DNA of 64,000 nucleotides from Arcuatula senhousia (GCA_963971305.1 OZ020307.1:65841702-65905701); one strand, 5' to 3'. Positions 21,576 to 33,245 are shown, counted from the first letter of the stretch. Program-made: numbers and translations. Notes: generated by a model from the sequence alone, not told the origin.

Positions 21576-23384
21576 ATCATTCAAGATGTCGGCTTTGGAA
21601 TGGCTGTTGCTGTTAAGTACTCCACGCAAGGGTGAAACTCCTGTGCTTTCCGGTCTCTTACTTTTAATAAAACTCCAAAACTTTTTGGGGTTGCTGTTGC
21701 TGTCTTCATTCAGTATGTCTGAGATGTAGTCGTTGTAGGTATTCCTCCAGATCTTTTGTGGTTCTTTCTTCAAGGATTTGAATCTGTTCCAGTCTTTTCG
21801 TTTGTTGGTCTTGGTAGCTTTCTTATAGGCTCTTTGTCTTTCTTTGATATGCGCTTCATGTCTTTGTTGATCCATGGTTGGCTGTACCTGGTTGTGGTGT
21901 TTTTTTTGGGGGGTATGCAACTCCATGAGTTCTGTACATCGGTTTCAAACTCAGTCCAAAGTGCATTAATGTCTGCCGGTGACGGTATTGTAGTTTATGA
22001 AGGTGTTTACGAACTGTTTCTTTCCTTTCTTAAGAGATGTCATGTCAGCTCTTTTCCATAAATATATTTTCCTTTTAACTGGTCTTTTGTATTTTGCCTT
22101 AGTGAAGGATTCTACAAATGGTATGGTGTCATGGTCGCTTATACCTGGAACAGGATGTACTCTGCATGAGCGTTCACTTGGTTTGTTGGTAAAGAATATC
22201 TCAAGTATCTTATCGTCTCTTGTTGGATAACTTGGCTTAGCCCACATGAAGTCTGTTTCTAGAAATAACTTTGATATTTCCTTTGGGTAGGCGTTTTTCT
22301 CTATTGTTTCAGTTTCCCAGTTGATATCTGGTAGGGATATCTGGTAGGTTCATGTCCCCAGTTATCCATATAGGTGATGACTTAAACTTGTTGTGTATTT
22401 CCATAATGCCTTGACATATCTGTTTTGTGTGTTATAAATCTCTGTTTGGTTGGCTTAACACCGAGCAAACAATCACTAATGTCTTTTTGTCTGTTTCTAT
22501 CTATACGGCTACTATTTCACTCTTTAGTTTTAGGTCTATTTGACTACTGCTGAGTGTGGTCTTCACAGCTAGTAGGACTCCACCATAGCCATCGGTACGG
22601 TCTTTTTAGTATGTGTCAAAATCGGGTGGTATTACTTCTTGACTAGTTATGTTCGGTCTCAGCCAGGTTTCACTTCCTTCCACAATATCTTAATTGCTTA
22701 AATCCATCAGATTCCAAAATGCTTCTCGTTTAGATCGTATGCTTTGAAAGTTTATGGTTAGTGCCTTGAGGTTACTTTTGTCTGTTCTTTTGTGTGGTTT
22801 TTGTTTATTGCTTGGCTTTGGTGATGATGCGTCTATTGGTTCGCGCCAATGGTGTCGTTACTGGACATAGATGTGTCATTAGAGAGGGAATCAAAGCGGT
22901 TGTTGCTGCATGTGTTGTCGATGATATAGGATTCGAACAGTGAGGTGCTAAAATTCGGTATTCCGCACTGATGCATCTGGTCTTGACAGTGCTGAATAAA
23001 TTTGCGTATTCGTTTTATACAGTTGATGTGGTACCAACCTTCACAGTTATCACAGGTTACTGCTTTCTGGTTCCATCTTACCGCTTTACTACATATCTGA
23101 CAAGGAAATTTGACTGCTCTTAGTCCAGAATTGAGTTCACAATCAGCTGACTGTAGGATGATAGGAAAAGGTAATAACAAAATTATCGAACTTGGGAGAA
23201 TCAATCTCAAATGTCCATTAAGACGAGACAAAAGAAGGAATACATACCGGAAAAATTGAAGACTGCAATGGTCCTGACTTGGTACAGGCATTTCAAAAGA
23301 AATGGTGGGTTCAACCAGGTTTTCAGGCACGCCAAACCACCCACTTCCATTGCGATCTTTGGGTCCGGTAGTTACACAAAACAC
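21575..23384 (-). pseudogene. Decayed 5' half of a PHD/APE LINE, minus strand
   Basis: The frame at 23384-22833 contains a PHD-type finger (FPCQIC, then CDNCEGWYHINC) with the same C-x2-C-x12-C-x2-C-x4-H-x2-C spacing as the intact LINE. Just before it, DCELNSG aligns with the 2A-like position but has lost N-P-G-P. The endonuclease region 22830-22250 is broken by stops. Its last part survives near 22230-22100 (WAKPSYPTRDDKILEIFFTN, then GISDHDT). The APE-RT linker follows at 21926-21575 (DWNRFKSLKKEPQKIWRNTY and NPKKFWSFIKSKRP). No RT follows: the fragment stops at the palindromic array ending near 21575. Confidence 0.8.
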
Positions 23385-23459
23385 AACAAGTTTGTGATGA
23401 CATTGAGGGATGCTAAGGTGATCATCTCAGTACATCAACCAGCCAAGCACTAATCAAAG

Positions 23460-24360
23460 CAAGAACTAATCATTTCGTCTTACATGATATTGAATTTTTC
23501 CACAAGTGGCTGATAACGAAAAAAGAATTTTTTTAGAGATCTTATGAGACGTATTTTCTTATAACCTTGGTCTAAAAGTCGGTTACGGAGAAATGGAAAG
23601 ATTAAGTAAATGATGCTTGTTACTGTGTTTCATTTGGGGATCTTTTTCGGTGGGGTAAAGGATGATGCCTGTTAATATTCAATTAAATCAATATGATATG
23701 TTATTCTCGGTTCTTGTCGTCTTTAATCTGTATGCTTGACTGGCCATCCTTGACAAATTTTTTACCTTGGTATGAAGCGAATTTGTGTTTTTTGCTCCAT
23801 TTCTCTTCCAGATACTTTTCATTTGTGATTCAGATGTCTTTTTTCTTTGCAAGGTTCTGTGTAATGTTATTATTTGATATATTCAGTACGTACTATATTC
23901 TATACAATTGTATATATGAAAAAATTGATTGTAAGGTGACAGTATGAGTAACAACACCAATGTTAGACTGCTTATTGACTCTGGGCCATTTTACTTTGCG
24001 GGAAACAGAACATTTCTCTAAGAGGCCACTGTGATGATTCCAAGTGAAAATGACATGATTATTGAGAATTTCCCAGCCTTGCTGGACGTTAGAATTGATA
24101 CTGGGGAAACATTTCCGTACCGCCCCTAAGAATGCTATATATATTCGTCAATCGCTGTACGGAATGAAGTCATTGATGTGATTGCCAACATCATTCGAGA
24201 AAAAAAATGTTGAAGACATCAGAGACAGTGGTGGCATATACTCCATATATCATCTGCAGATGCAGTTTGATAAATAAAGCTTGGTGTATGTCTCCGCTTT
24301 ACTGATATAAAAGCTTTTTTCTGTAAATTTTTCAAAAATCTTTTTATTTATATTTGTACA
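23460..24360. other. Non-coding sequence
   Basis: I see no gene with motif or splice support here. Confidence 0.35.
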
Positions 24361-24435
24361 TTTTCCGGAGCACCTGAGTTCACTCTTGTTTCGATTGGAG
24401 TTCGCGTTGTTGGTTGATATTCAATTATTTTGTGT

Positions 24436-24545
24436 TTCCATGTTTTACATGTTGTCTGTTTTTTTCCCGCTCTTGTTGGTGTTTACTGGTTTTGTCCCTG
24501 CCCTTTCGGACTTTTGACATTCGGATACCCCGTTGGTACCTCTGC
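24436..24545 (+). repeat. Dispersed repeat fragment (GTTGGTGTTTACTGGTTTTG family)
   Basis: The passage with CTCTTGTTGGTGTTTACTGG and GACATTCGGATACCCCGTTG is repeated inverted at 40935-41045. Its end word GCAGAGGTACCAAT.GGGTA recurs at about 59996. Confidence 0.7.
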
Positions 24546-24796
24546 TTCTAACTTAAACAAAGTAGCATTCACAAATAAAATAGCACAACATGTCACATAT
24601 CTGATGAAAAACTATATAAAGGCATCAAGTTGAAGTAAAAGGATTTTCTTATGAATTCATCTATTTTTTACCTTGACATGTTTAAGTAAAGTCTTAATAT
24701 ATATAGTAATGTCATTAAATTATAGTTACATTTCACTGTTTCCATTTATTTTTGTAATAGAAATATTTTGGTACTTTTCAGGAAACATGACTGGAA

Positions 24797-24863
24797 AGGT
24801 GAAAGGAGTTGGGTCAGGTATTCAAAGAGGGTGAAAGGAGTTGGGTCAGGTATTCAAAGAGAA
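24797..24863 (+). repeat. 33-bp tandem duplication
   Basis: GGTGAAAGGAGTTGGGTCAG continuing TATTCAAAGAG occurs twice in direct succession. Confidence 0.85.
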
Positions 24864-25970
24864 CCATCTAAATATTTTACTCTTTTGGTGCACTGCCCAT
24901 CAGTTTAACAGATGTATTGTTGCGACAACAAATACTCCATGTATCAGGAATATGATGGGGACAGCTGACAAGGACACTGGAATTATAAATGGAAGTTTAC
25001 GATTTAGTAAAAAAATATCATTTACGTTGTATTTTTAACACATCTGATAAGAATGGATGCGAAGTGAATTTTCAGATTAGTCAAGTCATACCCAACTTTT
25101 AAAAATCCAAATGTATCAAAGAACATTCAAAGCTATTGTCACATTTTAGTAATATATGTATATTGTAAAATAGAAATAATAAGATGATGAATATCATATT
25201 AGTTCACTTTTTACTTTATATGCAGATATTCAACTGGTCTCCTAAAAGACGAACAAAACTAGAAGAAAAGTTAGTAAGCTACCATAATAACACGAAGAGA
25301 ATGAAACTGAAAGAGTTTAACTAACTGTAGAAGTAAACGGGTGGAGAAACGTGATGTATTTAAAAACTTCTGGGAGTTCCTACATGCTATTGCTGATGCA
25401 ATGGAGGCCAACAAGGAGATTGACAAGAGTCCAAAAGCTGTAAGTGATGTGATGTAGGGCTCTAGATGATCCAGACTTTGATTTTGTTTAAGATGACTTA
25501 CCAGTAATCGTCTAAAAAGAAATATACCAGTAAGCAAATTAAAGGGAACATATCAAATTTTATGGAAATTGTAACGGACGGACAAGGATGAAATTATATA
25601 TTCCCCTCTTTTTCGAAGCAAGAAAAGGGGGGTTTATTAATGTGATCATTTTAAAGTTTTATTTTTAGTTTGTGAAAAACAGAGATTGTTATTTCTTTCT
25701 AGTGCTGATAGTTACCTCTGCGTTTTACTCCTTAATTCTTGTTGCCTTTGTCTCACGTTCTCTTTTGTTGGATTGAACTTTTATCGATTTGATTTGTATG
25801 CATTGTTGGAGATAATTATCAATAGGGGGCACACAAACCTGGGATATGGACCTTAAGCACGAAATCTATCTAAATTTTTCATGAGTAAAATAAAGGTCGC
25901 AGTGACCTTACTTCTGGTGGGTGGTGCTGTGATACAATTACTCATCTAGTAGTGAAATATCATTTACTCT
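24864..25970. other. Intergenic AT-rich sequence
   Basis: No gene is supported. A word series GATATGGACCTTAA and TAAAATAAAGGTC at 25845-25905 resembles GATACGGACTTTAA and AAAATATAGGTC at 26795-26855, so the inverted-repeat element between them may lie inside a duplicated target region. Confidence 0.4.
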
Positions 25971-25971
25971 T

Positions 25972-26785
25972 AACAGCCAATCTTCCAGAAAACCATGCAA
26001 AAATCCTAAATTTTGTTCCAAACCAATATTTTCATATCAACTTAAGGGATGGTTCAACTAAAAGACCTTCATAAAAGACTAATTTAGGCAAAAGATTTTT
26101 TCCGGGAAATCAAGATGGCCGACCTACAGGGTTCATCAGTATTCCTGGGTTTCTTTACAAAATCAGCTTGAATTATTACAAAACCTCATGTATATCAAAG
26201 TTTCTTTTGGTCCGTTAATATTCAAATTATCAAAAATTGAACAGTAATAATTCAATGGGTAATACCTTTGCCTTCAAATAGATGGAAATTTTGAAAATAT
26301 TAATAACCATTACCCAGCATCCCTAGGGGGTGACATTAGCAATTTTCCAAATTGTAAAAAAAAACCACCAAAATACTTGAATTTTAATATTGTTTTATGT
26401 CTAAAGCAGGCTCTTTAAATCAAATTCACTCCCATATATTTTAACAAAAGGCTTTAATGTCAATCGTATTAAAAAACAGAGCTCGGCTCATGCTCAATGA
26501 CATTGCTACAGGTCAGAGAAGTTGGTCAGTCTCACATTTTGGTAGAAAATTTCCTATCTTTTGACAACATTTGTTAAAACGTGCTGGTAATTCAAGATGA
26601 TTTTGTAAAGAAACCCAGGAATACTGTTGAACCCTGTAGGTCAACCAACTTGAATTTCCCAGAAAGAATATTTTGCCAAAATAAGTCTTTCATGAAGGTC
26701 TTTTAGTTAAACTATCCCTTAAGTTGATATGAAAATATTGGTTTGGAACAAAATTGCATGGTTTTCTCAGATTGGCTGTTAACAT
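25972..26785. mobile_element. Long-TIR foldback element, about 815 bp
   Basis: The left arm (25972-26180) has ACAGCCAATCTTCCAGAAAA, CCAAACCAATATTTTCATAT, CCGACCTACAGGGTTCA and ATTCCTGGGTTTCTTTAC. The right arm (26560-26785) has the same words in reverse complement and reverse order. Arms are about 210 bases with roughly 90% similarity by eye. The centre has no coding. Confidence 0.85.
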
Positions 26786-26829
26786 AAAGTATCTGAGATA
26801 CGGACTTTAACCAAATCTTAACCAAAGTC

Positions 26830-28470
26830 ATTCATGCATAAAATATAGGTCAGAACTATGAAGGGTAAAACTGAATGGCCAATCCACATACATGGTCGGG
26901 CCATAAAAGGCAGAAAACAACAATGCTTCTTTTTATTGACACAATCTTGTCGGTCTTTTGTATAATTCAAATTAATTATAAATATTCATTCATTTCTTTC
27001 ATAACAAACCATTAAATTGCAAGTGCTTTATTTTTTCCACATAATTAGACTGATAAAGCTTAAATCAATAAACACAAAATAACAATGTCAATTTGGCAGT
27101 ACATGCATGACATGTAAGTAATAAGAAAATTGCATGATAAAACTAAGCCATAAGACATCCATCTTAATAAGCTAGTAAAGTTGTGATTACTTAGGAAAGG
27201 GGGGTACTTCCTATATAATAAATAGTATGAGTTTGTCACAATAAAAGGTCTGTATTTTTCAGGCTTCATGGTGTAAAACAGGGTTATAAATAAAGCCCTG
27301 CCATTAGCAACAGGGTTACAAGTGTTAACATCTATGAGTCTCATTAGTAAAATAAATAAGGCATCAATTTAAAACAATAAAATACTTATCAAAGTGGTAG
27401 TTCCTGTGGTATTTGAGATAAAAATGTTCTTATCACTGTGAATGACCCTAGAACGGCTGTATGTACAATAAAATAAATAAATAAAAGCATTTTTGACATG
27501 GTTATAACGGGGTATGATATACAATGTCTGCTGGTATAACAAGGTATGGTTTTCGCCATTTTCTTGGTGCTAACAGGGTCTGGTTCAAAGCAGGCCAACG
27601 TCACATGACTCTAAATCATAGGTAATAACCACTACAATTATGTTTACATAAAACATTAAAAATGTATGTAAAAATATAAACACAAATTATGAAAACAAAT
27701 TGTCAATATAAATGTATTTTTATCTTAGCTTAAACATCTTATTTAAAACTCATAGAAATCTTGCATTCTTAATCAAATTATTTTATCAAGGTTTTTTATC
27801 ACAGGAATTTCAAATAAAAAAAGAAAGACAGACTAATTTGTAAAACACTGTCACAATGCCACTATTTACAGTCAGTTATTTGCATTACATTTGGTTTCAA
27901 TTTGCCAAATCAGAATGACAATTCCATTTCCAAACATGAACTTTCTTTTGTGAAGTGAATTTTAGAGATTGAGTCTATAGGTAAATCAAAAAGAATACAG
28001 ATACTGGATGACAATTATTTCTGCCATAATAAGTATACAGCTATCATAAAAAAAATTGCTTCTATCTATAAAATACTTTCATTTATGTGCTAATACAACG
28101 CCTATCAAGGTGTAATATTACATTAAAAAAGAATAGACTTTTACTTTTGGGAGAAAGGTCAAACAATAACTTAATGCTAATGATTTCTATAATCGAAAAA
28201 AAGCATCTCAAAAACCTAGGTTTACAGGAAGTTATACTAAGGCCAATCAAAAGTTATCACTATATCATTACACTGAAATGAGCTTATGACAATGGGACAC
28301 AACCAGTTACAATAGGTTTCCAATGCATATATCTGTCAAAATAAAAAAAATTACTCTGTAAAACCATAATATATTGCTATAGTGCCATTATTTGTGTGTT
28401 ATGATAGCAGCTACTATTAGTTGACATTTGAATGATATTCAAACACAAACACTGGTTATGTATTCTTCCA
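26830..28470. other. AT-rich sequence downstream of the NLR-like gene
   Basis: No gene is supported. It may include the 3' UTR of the minus-strand gene ending at 28551. Confidence 0.4.
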
Positions 28471-28473
28471 AAT

Positions 28474-28562
28474 AATTGTTATAAAAAATCTGTATTTCTT
28501 TTCTTTTTTAAGATGAAATTGTTATAAAAAATCTGTATTTCTTTTCTTTTTTAAGATGAAAT
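28474..28562. repeat. 45-bp tandem duplication overlapping the ankyrin stop region
   Basis: GTTATAAAAAATCTGTATTT followed by CTTTTCTTTTTTAAGATGAAATT occurs twice in succession. The second copy overlaps the end of the ankyrin frame. Confidence 0.85.
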
Positions 28563-30983
28563 TCTATTTGAATTTATTTTATTCAACAAATCTAGAATGT
28601 GTTTGTCCAGGTTTTCATCTTTCAAAGATAAAACTGACTGTAAAATAATGTAATCAGGATTTCTCTCTAACAACATCCTTACCATATGTAGATTATTATT
28701 CTTACATGCCAAGTGCAGTGGAGACTGTCCATATTTATCAGTCTTGTTGACATCAGGATTTCTCTCTAACAACATACCTACCATATCTAGATTATTCTTC
28801 TTACATGCCAACTGCAGTGGAGACTGTCCATATTTATCAGTCTTGTTGACATCAGGATTTCTGTCTAACAACATACTTACCATATCTAGATTATTATTCT
28901 CACATGCCAAGTGCAGTGGAGACTGTTCTTCACTATCAGTTAGGTTGACATCAGGATTTCTCTCTAACAACATACTTACCATATCTAGATTATTATTCTC
29001 ACATGCCAAGTGCAGTGGAGATTGTCCCAATCCATCAGTCTGGTTGACATCAGGATTCCTCTCTAACAACATACTTACCATATCTAGATTATTATTCTCA
29101 CATGCCAAGTGCAGTGGAGATTGTCCCAATCCATCAGTCTGGTTGACATCAGGATTCCTCTCTAACAACATACTTACCATATCTAGATTATTATTCTCAC
29201 ATGCCAAGTGCAGTGGAGATTGTCCCAATCCATCAGTCTGGTTGACATCAGGATTTCTCTCTAACAACATACTTACCATATCTAGATTATTATTCTCACA
29301 TGCCAAGTGCAGTGGAGACTGTCCATATCCATCAGTCTGGTTGACATCAGGATTCCTCTCTAACAACATACTTACCATATCTAGATTATTATTCCTACAT
29401 GCCAAGTACAGTGGAGACTGTCCCCATCCATCAGTCTGGTTAACATCAGGATTTCTCTCTAACAACATACTTACCATATCTATATTATTATTCTCACATG
29501 CCAAGTGCAGTGGAGACTGTTCTTCACTATCAGTCTTGTTGACATCAGGATTTCTGTCTAACAACATACTTACCATATCTAGATTATTATTCTCACATGC
29601 CAAGTGCAGTGGAGATTGTCCAAATCCATCACTCTTGTTGACATCAGGATTTCTCTCTAACAACATACTAACCATATCTAGATTATTATTCTCACATGCC
29701 AACTGCAGAGGAGACAGTCCCATAAAATCAGTCTGGTTGACATCAAGATTTCTTTCTAACAACATACTAACCATATCTAGATTATTCTTCTTACATGCCA
29801 AGTGCAGTGGAGACTGTTTGCACCAATCATTCTGGTCGATATCAGGATTTCTCTCTAACAACATCCTCACTATATCTAGATTATTCTTCTTACATGCCAA
29901 GTACAGTGGAGACTGTCCATATCTATCAGTCTGGTTAACATCAGGATTTCTCTCTAACAACATACTTACCATATCTATATTATTATTCTCACATGCCAAG
30001 TGCAGTGGAGACTGTTCTTCACTATCAGTCTGATTGACATCAGGATTTCTGTCTAACAACATACTTACCATATCTAGATTATTATTCTCACATGCCAAGT
30101 GCAGTGGGGACTGTTCAAACTCACCAGTCTGGTTGACATCAGGATTTCTCTCTAACAACATACTTACCATATCTAGATTATTATTCCTACATGCCAAGTG
30201 CAGTGGAGACTGTTTACGTATACCCGTCTGGTTGACACCAGGATTTCTCTCTAACAACATACTTACCATATCTAGATTATTATTCTCACATGCCAAGTGC
30301 AGTGGAGACCTTCCTCCGTCATCACTCTTGTTGACATCAGGATTTCTCTCTAACAACATACTTACCATATCTAGATTATTATTCTTACATGCCAAGTGCA
30401 GTGGAGACTGTTCAAACTCACCAGTCTGGTTGACATCAGGATTTCTCTCTAACAACATACTTACCATATCTAGATTATTATTCTTAGATGCCAAGTGCAG
30501 TGGAGACTTTCCAAAGAAATCAGTCTGGTTGACATTAGGATTTCTCTCTAACAACATACTTACCATATCTAGATTATTATTCTTAGATGCCAAGTGCAGT
30601 GGAGACTTTCCAAATCCATCAGTCTGGTTGACATCAGGATTTCTGTCTAACAACATACTTACCATATCTAGATTATCATTCTCACATGCCAAGTGCAGTG
30701 GAGACCTTCCTCCGTCATCACTCTTGTTGACATCAGGATTTCTCTCTAACAACATACTTACCATATCTAGATTATCATTCTTACATGCCCACTGCAGTGG
30801 AGACTGTCCCCAATCATCTGTCTGGTTGACACCAGGATTTCTCTCTAACAACATACTTACCATATCTAGATTATTATTCTTACATGCCCACTGCAGTGGA
30901 GACTGTCCCCATCTATTAGTCTGGTTGACATAAGGATTTCTCTCTAACAACATACTTACCATATCTAGATTATTTTTAAGCAC
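28551..30983 (-). CDS. Ankyrin-repeat array, C-terminal part of a HEPN-STAND-ANK NLR-like gene
   Basis: The open frame holds about 24 ankyrin repeats of 33 residues (99 bp). Each has the core SPLHLAC, then NNLDMVSMLLERNPDVNQT, then a variable five-residue hairpin such as DGLGQ, DSEEQ, GEFEQ or DDGGR. Ankyrin arrays bind proteins or other ligands, so this is the likely sensor region; that role is inferred from family knowledge. The frame ends in a non-repeat tail (LLNKINSNRISS) and a stop at 28551-28553. The start is not a natural initiator: the frame is the direct in-frame continuation of the NTPase exon, separated by one TAG codon at 30987-30989 plus one codon. Repeats at about 28980-29250 are almost identical in DNA, which points to recent unequal exchange or conversion. 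The 99-bp period also leaves long antisense open frames, which are not genes. Confidence 0.85.
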   Translation of the reverse strand: MLKNNLDMVSMLLERNPYVNQTNRWGQSPLQWACKNNNLDMVSMLLERNPGVNQTDDWGQSPLQWACKNDNLDMVSMLLERNPDVNKSDDGGRSPLHLACENDNLDMVSMLLDRNPDVNQTDGFGKSPLHLASKNNNLDMVSMLLERNPNVNQTDFFGKSPLHLASKNNNLDMVSMLLERNPDVNQTGEFEQSPLHLACKNNNLDMVSMLLERNPDVNKSDDGGRSPLHLACENNNLDMVSMLLERNPGVNQTGIRKQSPLHLACRNNNLDMVSMLLERNPDVNQTGEFEQSPLHLACENNNLDMVSMLLDRNPDVNQTDSEEQSPLHLACENNNIDMVSMLLERNPDVNQTDRYGQSPLYLACKKNNLDIVRMLLERNPDIDQNDWCKQSPLHLACKKNNLDMVSMLLERNLDVNQTDFMGLSPLQLACENNNLDMVSMLLERNPDVNKSDGFGQSPLHLACENNNLDMVSMLLDRNPDVNKTDSEEQSPLHLACENNNIDMVSMLLERNPDVNQTDGWGQSPLYLACRNNNLDMVSMLLERNPDVNQTDGYGQSPLHLACENNNLDMVSMLLERNPDVNQTDGLGQSPLHLACENNNLDMVSMLLERNPDVNQTDGLGQSPLHLACENNNLDMVSMLLERNPDVNQTDGLGQSPLHLACENNNLDMVSMLLERNPDVNLTDSEEQSPLHLACENNNLDMVSMLLDRNPDVNKTDKYGQSPLQLACKKNNLDMVGMLLERNPDVNKTDKYGQSPLHLACKNNNLHMVRMLLERNPDYIILQSVLSLKDENLDKHILDLLNKINSNRISS

Positions 30984-30986
30984 TGT

Positions 30987-32413
30987 CTAATACAAGGCAG
31001 TGTTTTTATTTTCATCTGTCTGGTTAATATGAACATCGAAACTGAACATCCATTCTGTGAAATCTTTAAACCCATGATAACATGACTCTAAAAATGGTGT
31101 ACTTCCTTTTCTATATAAAAACGATATAGTGGGATTTTCCTTGTCTTTACAGGTTACCAGGTTTTTTTGATTTTCTATATCCAGCTTTCTAAGATGGCCT
31201 AAAAATTCCTTTCTAAATAATTGATTCCTCATATTAAAGTTACCAAATACTATCATAACATAACCATTGGACCATTCTTGAATTAATCTATCTAAATAAC
31301 TGGTCAGATATTCCTCCGGTATATTTATAACGAATTTCATGTCTTCTGATTGTTCACTGATTCCATGATACTTTGATGTATCACTGTTTACCAGACCATA
31401 ACGCATTCTTTCATGTAGAAGTTCAACATTCCCGTGATCAATCATACATTCAATCATCTTCTCTCCAAAGTACCAGGCCAGGAAGTCAAATATCTTATCA
31501 TGAATAGCTTTATATGAAGTATCATGTTTCTGGATCAAGTAATCCAATAATGTTTTTAAAGCATTTTGTATTGTTTTCTTTGAAAATCCCAATGAAAGAC
31601 CACAAGCATTACTCAAATCATCTAGTAATTCTCTCTGCTGATGTTTTACCTTACCTTCAAACCATGTATCATCAAGTTTGTTGTTAAACAGAACAATGAG
31701 AGCTAATGCACAAATCTTATACTTACCTCCATCTCCCTGCTGATCAAACAAAGCATCTAACTCCTTTTCCAAAATATCAAAAGGGTTTTGAATAAATTGC
31801 ATAATAGGTATACCACTGTCAGCCATATATAACGAACATAAAAGTGGAAGCAGGGGGCCAATACAATCAAAAGAATCAACTATTTCCCTCTCACTTATAC
31901 TTACATTAGTGTATTGCTTTATTAGACCTGATTTCTCTGACAATGTCAGACAATTTTCGTTAGACACCAAGTTACATTCACAAGAAGTAAAAGGAGTTAA
32001 CAACTTAAATACATCATCATAAAAGACTTGAAGTCGACATGATACTATAATTTTACAACTTTTGTCCTTAACAATATTTTCTATGACCGGTAATACTTGT
32101 CTCCATGTGTCAACCTGTTGCTGATTTGCTGTGAAGTTTCCACATATGTCATCTACAATGAAACATGTCTTTGTTTCTGGTTTGTAGTAGTCTCTGATGT
32201 CTGTCGGTGTGTAGATGGGTATGATGTCATATCCCTCTGTCTTGAGAACCAATGCTGTATGTCTTGCTGTGAATGTTTTTCCACATCCGCTAGGTCCTGT
32301 GATGGTTACACATGTTCCTTCTTTGACTTTCTTTAATACATGCTTTGTTGCTCTGGTAGGTACATACTTGTGGTCTTTTTTGATCCATCGTTCCAATTCT
32401 TTCTTTATTTGCT
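30987..32413 (-). CDS. nSTAND-type P-loop NTPase exon with first degenerate ankyrin repeat
   Basis: This exon encodes a STAND-class ATPase, the nucleotide-dependent switch found in NLR-type immune receptors. About 40 residues into the exon is Walker A, GPSGCGKT. Walker B (KTCFIVDDICG) follows about 45 residues later, then a sensor-like strand KIIVSCRLQVF and the typical LTLSEKSGLIKQY stretch. A winged-helix-like region with ALIVLFNNKLD comes after. The last ~40 residues (STPFLESCYHGFKDFTEW to HINQTDENKNTALY) begin an ankyrin repeat and stop at TAG 30987-30989, exactly where the repeat should read LAC. The exon start at 32413 is set by an acceptor (TTGATAG) whose phase completes a GAG codon with the upstream exon ending at 34978. 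The bivalve nSTAND3-like assignment comes from remembered family patterns and is not a search result. Confidence 0.85.
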
Positions 32414-32939
32414 CTATCAATATATAAAATTTAACAAGTTTATCATAGATGCAAGCTATTATACAATAATCACCCTACTTGGTGTGTGTTACCGATATTC
32501 TTCTTTCCGAGAAAGGAAGGTCACCCAAGAGCTTTGTGAAAAGTTTCATCAAAATCCATCTAGCAGTAAAGGAGGAGAAGTTGTGCTTAAGAGGTATCTC
32601 ATTGAATACTATGTTATAAAAATACAAATCCAATTATCTCCCTTGAATGAAATCTGAGAGCAATGAAAATACTTCATGCATATCTAAATATGATGTACTT
32701 TCTTCATGTAAAGTTTAATGAGTAAGAGTTGCGCTTACAAGGTATGTTGACAGACGGACAGACAGACAGGATGATTCCTATATACCCACCAAACTTTGTT
32801 TTGGAGGGATAAAAAATATTTAAAGTATAACTTAGGAGGGGTGTGTAGTATCAATTTTAATATAACAAATGTCGAATAACACCAGGATTCAATCAGTGTG
32901 CGGAATAAGTTTAATCCTTGACAAGGAGATTTAATTGTA

Positions 32940-33245
32940 TTCTTTTATGGCCAAACACATTGAAAAGTGCTATTTTCAACCTTAAAAGGGCCACAACCCC
33001 TATAAGGGGTCATCTGACAGATTGGACCCAATAGACTTTTGTAGAGCTCAATGAGCTGAAGGTTTAAGCAAGTAGCAGCTTATCTCTATGTACAATGTAG
33101 AGCTTTTGATGCTGAGGAAGGACGGTGGAATCAGATTTTCTCTATCTCTTATATGTTTTGATTTACAAGCCAAAAACAGTAGTCTGAACCCCCTGGGCTA
33201 TTTTTAGCCATGGCGGCCAGGTTTTTTGACAGATAAAAATCAAGG
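32940..33245 (+). repeat. Dispersed repeat family, partial copy I, in an intron
   Basis: It has the body phrases AAGGGCCACAACCCCTATAA, GGGGTCATCTGACA and GAGCTGAAGGTTTAAGCAAG, ending near GGCGGCCAGGTTTTTTGAC. Both ends of the family are missing. It lies in the intron 32414-34977. Confidence 0.7.

Noticed and set aside
28744..30933. Long plus-strand open frames (429 and 299 residues) opposite the ankyrin array
   Set aside because: They are antisense shadows: a 99-bp repeat without stops in one frame keeps all copies open. The minus-strand reading gives canonical ankyrin repeats.
28551..30983. Regular 99-bp spacing considered as CRISPR-like
   Set aside because: The repeats are contiguous coding ankyrin units with no unique spacers; the genome is eukaryotic.
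30985..31005. Intron removing the TAG between NTPase and ankyrin frames
   Set aside because: Only about 11 bases separate the nearest GT and AG around the stop, far too short for splicing, and the frame is already continuous.
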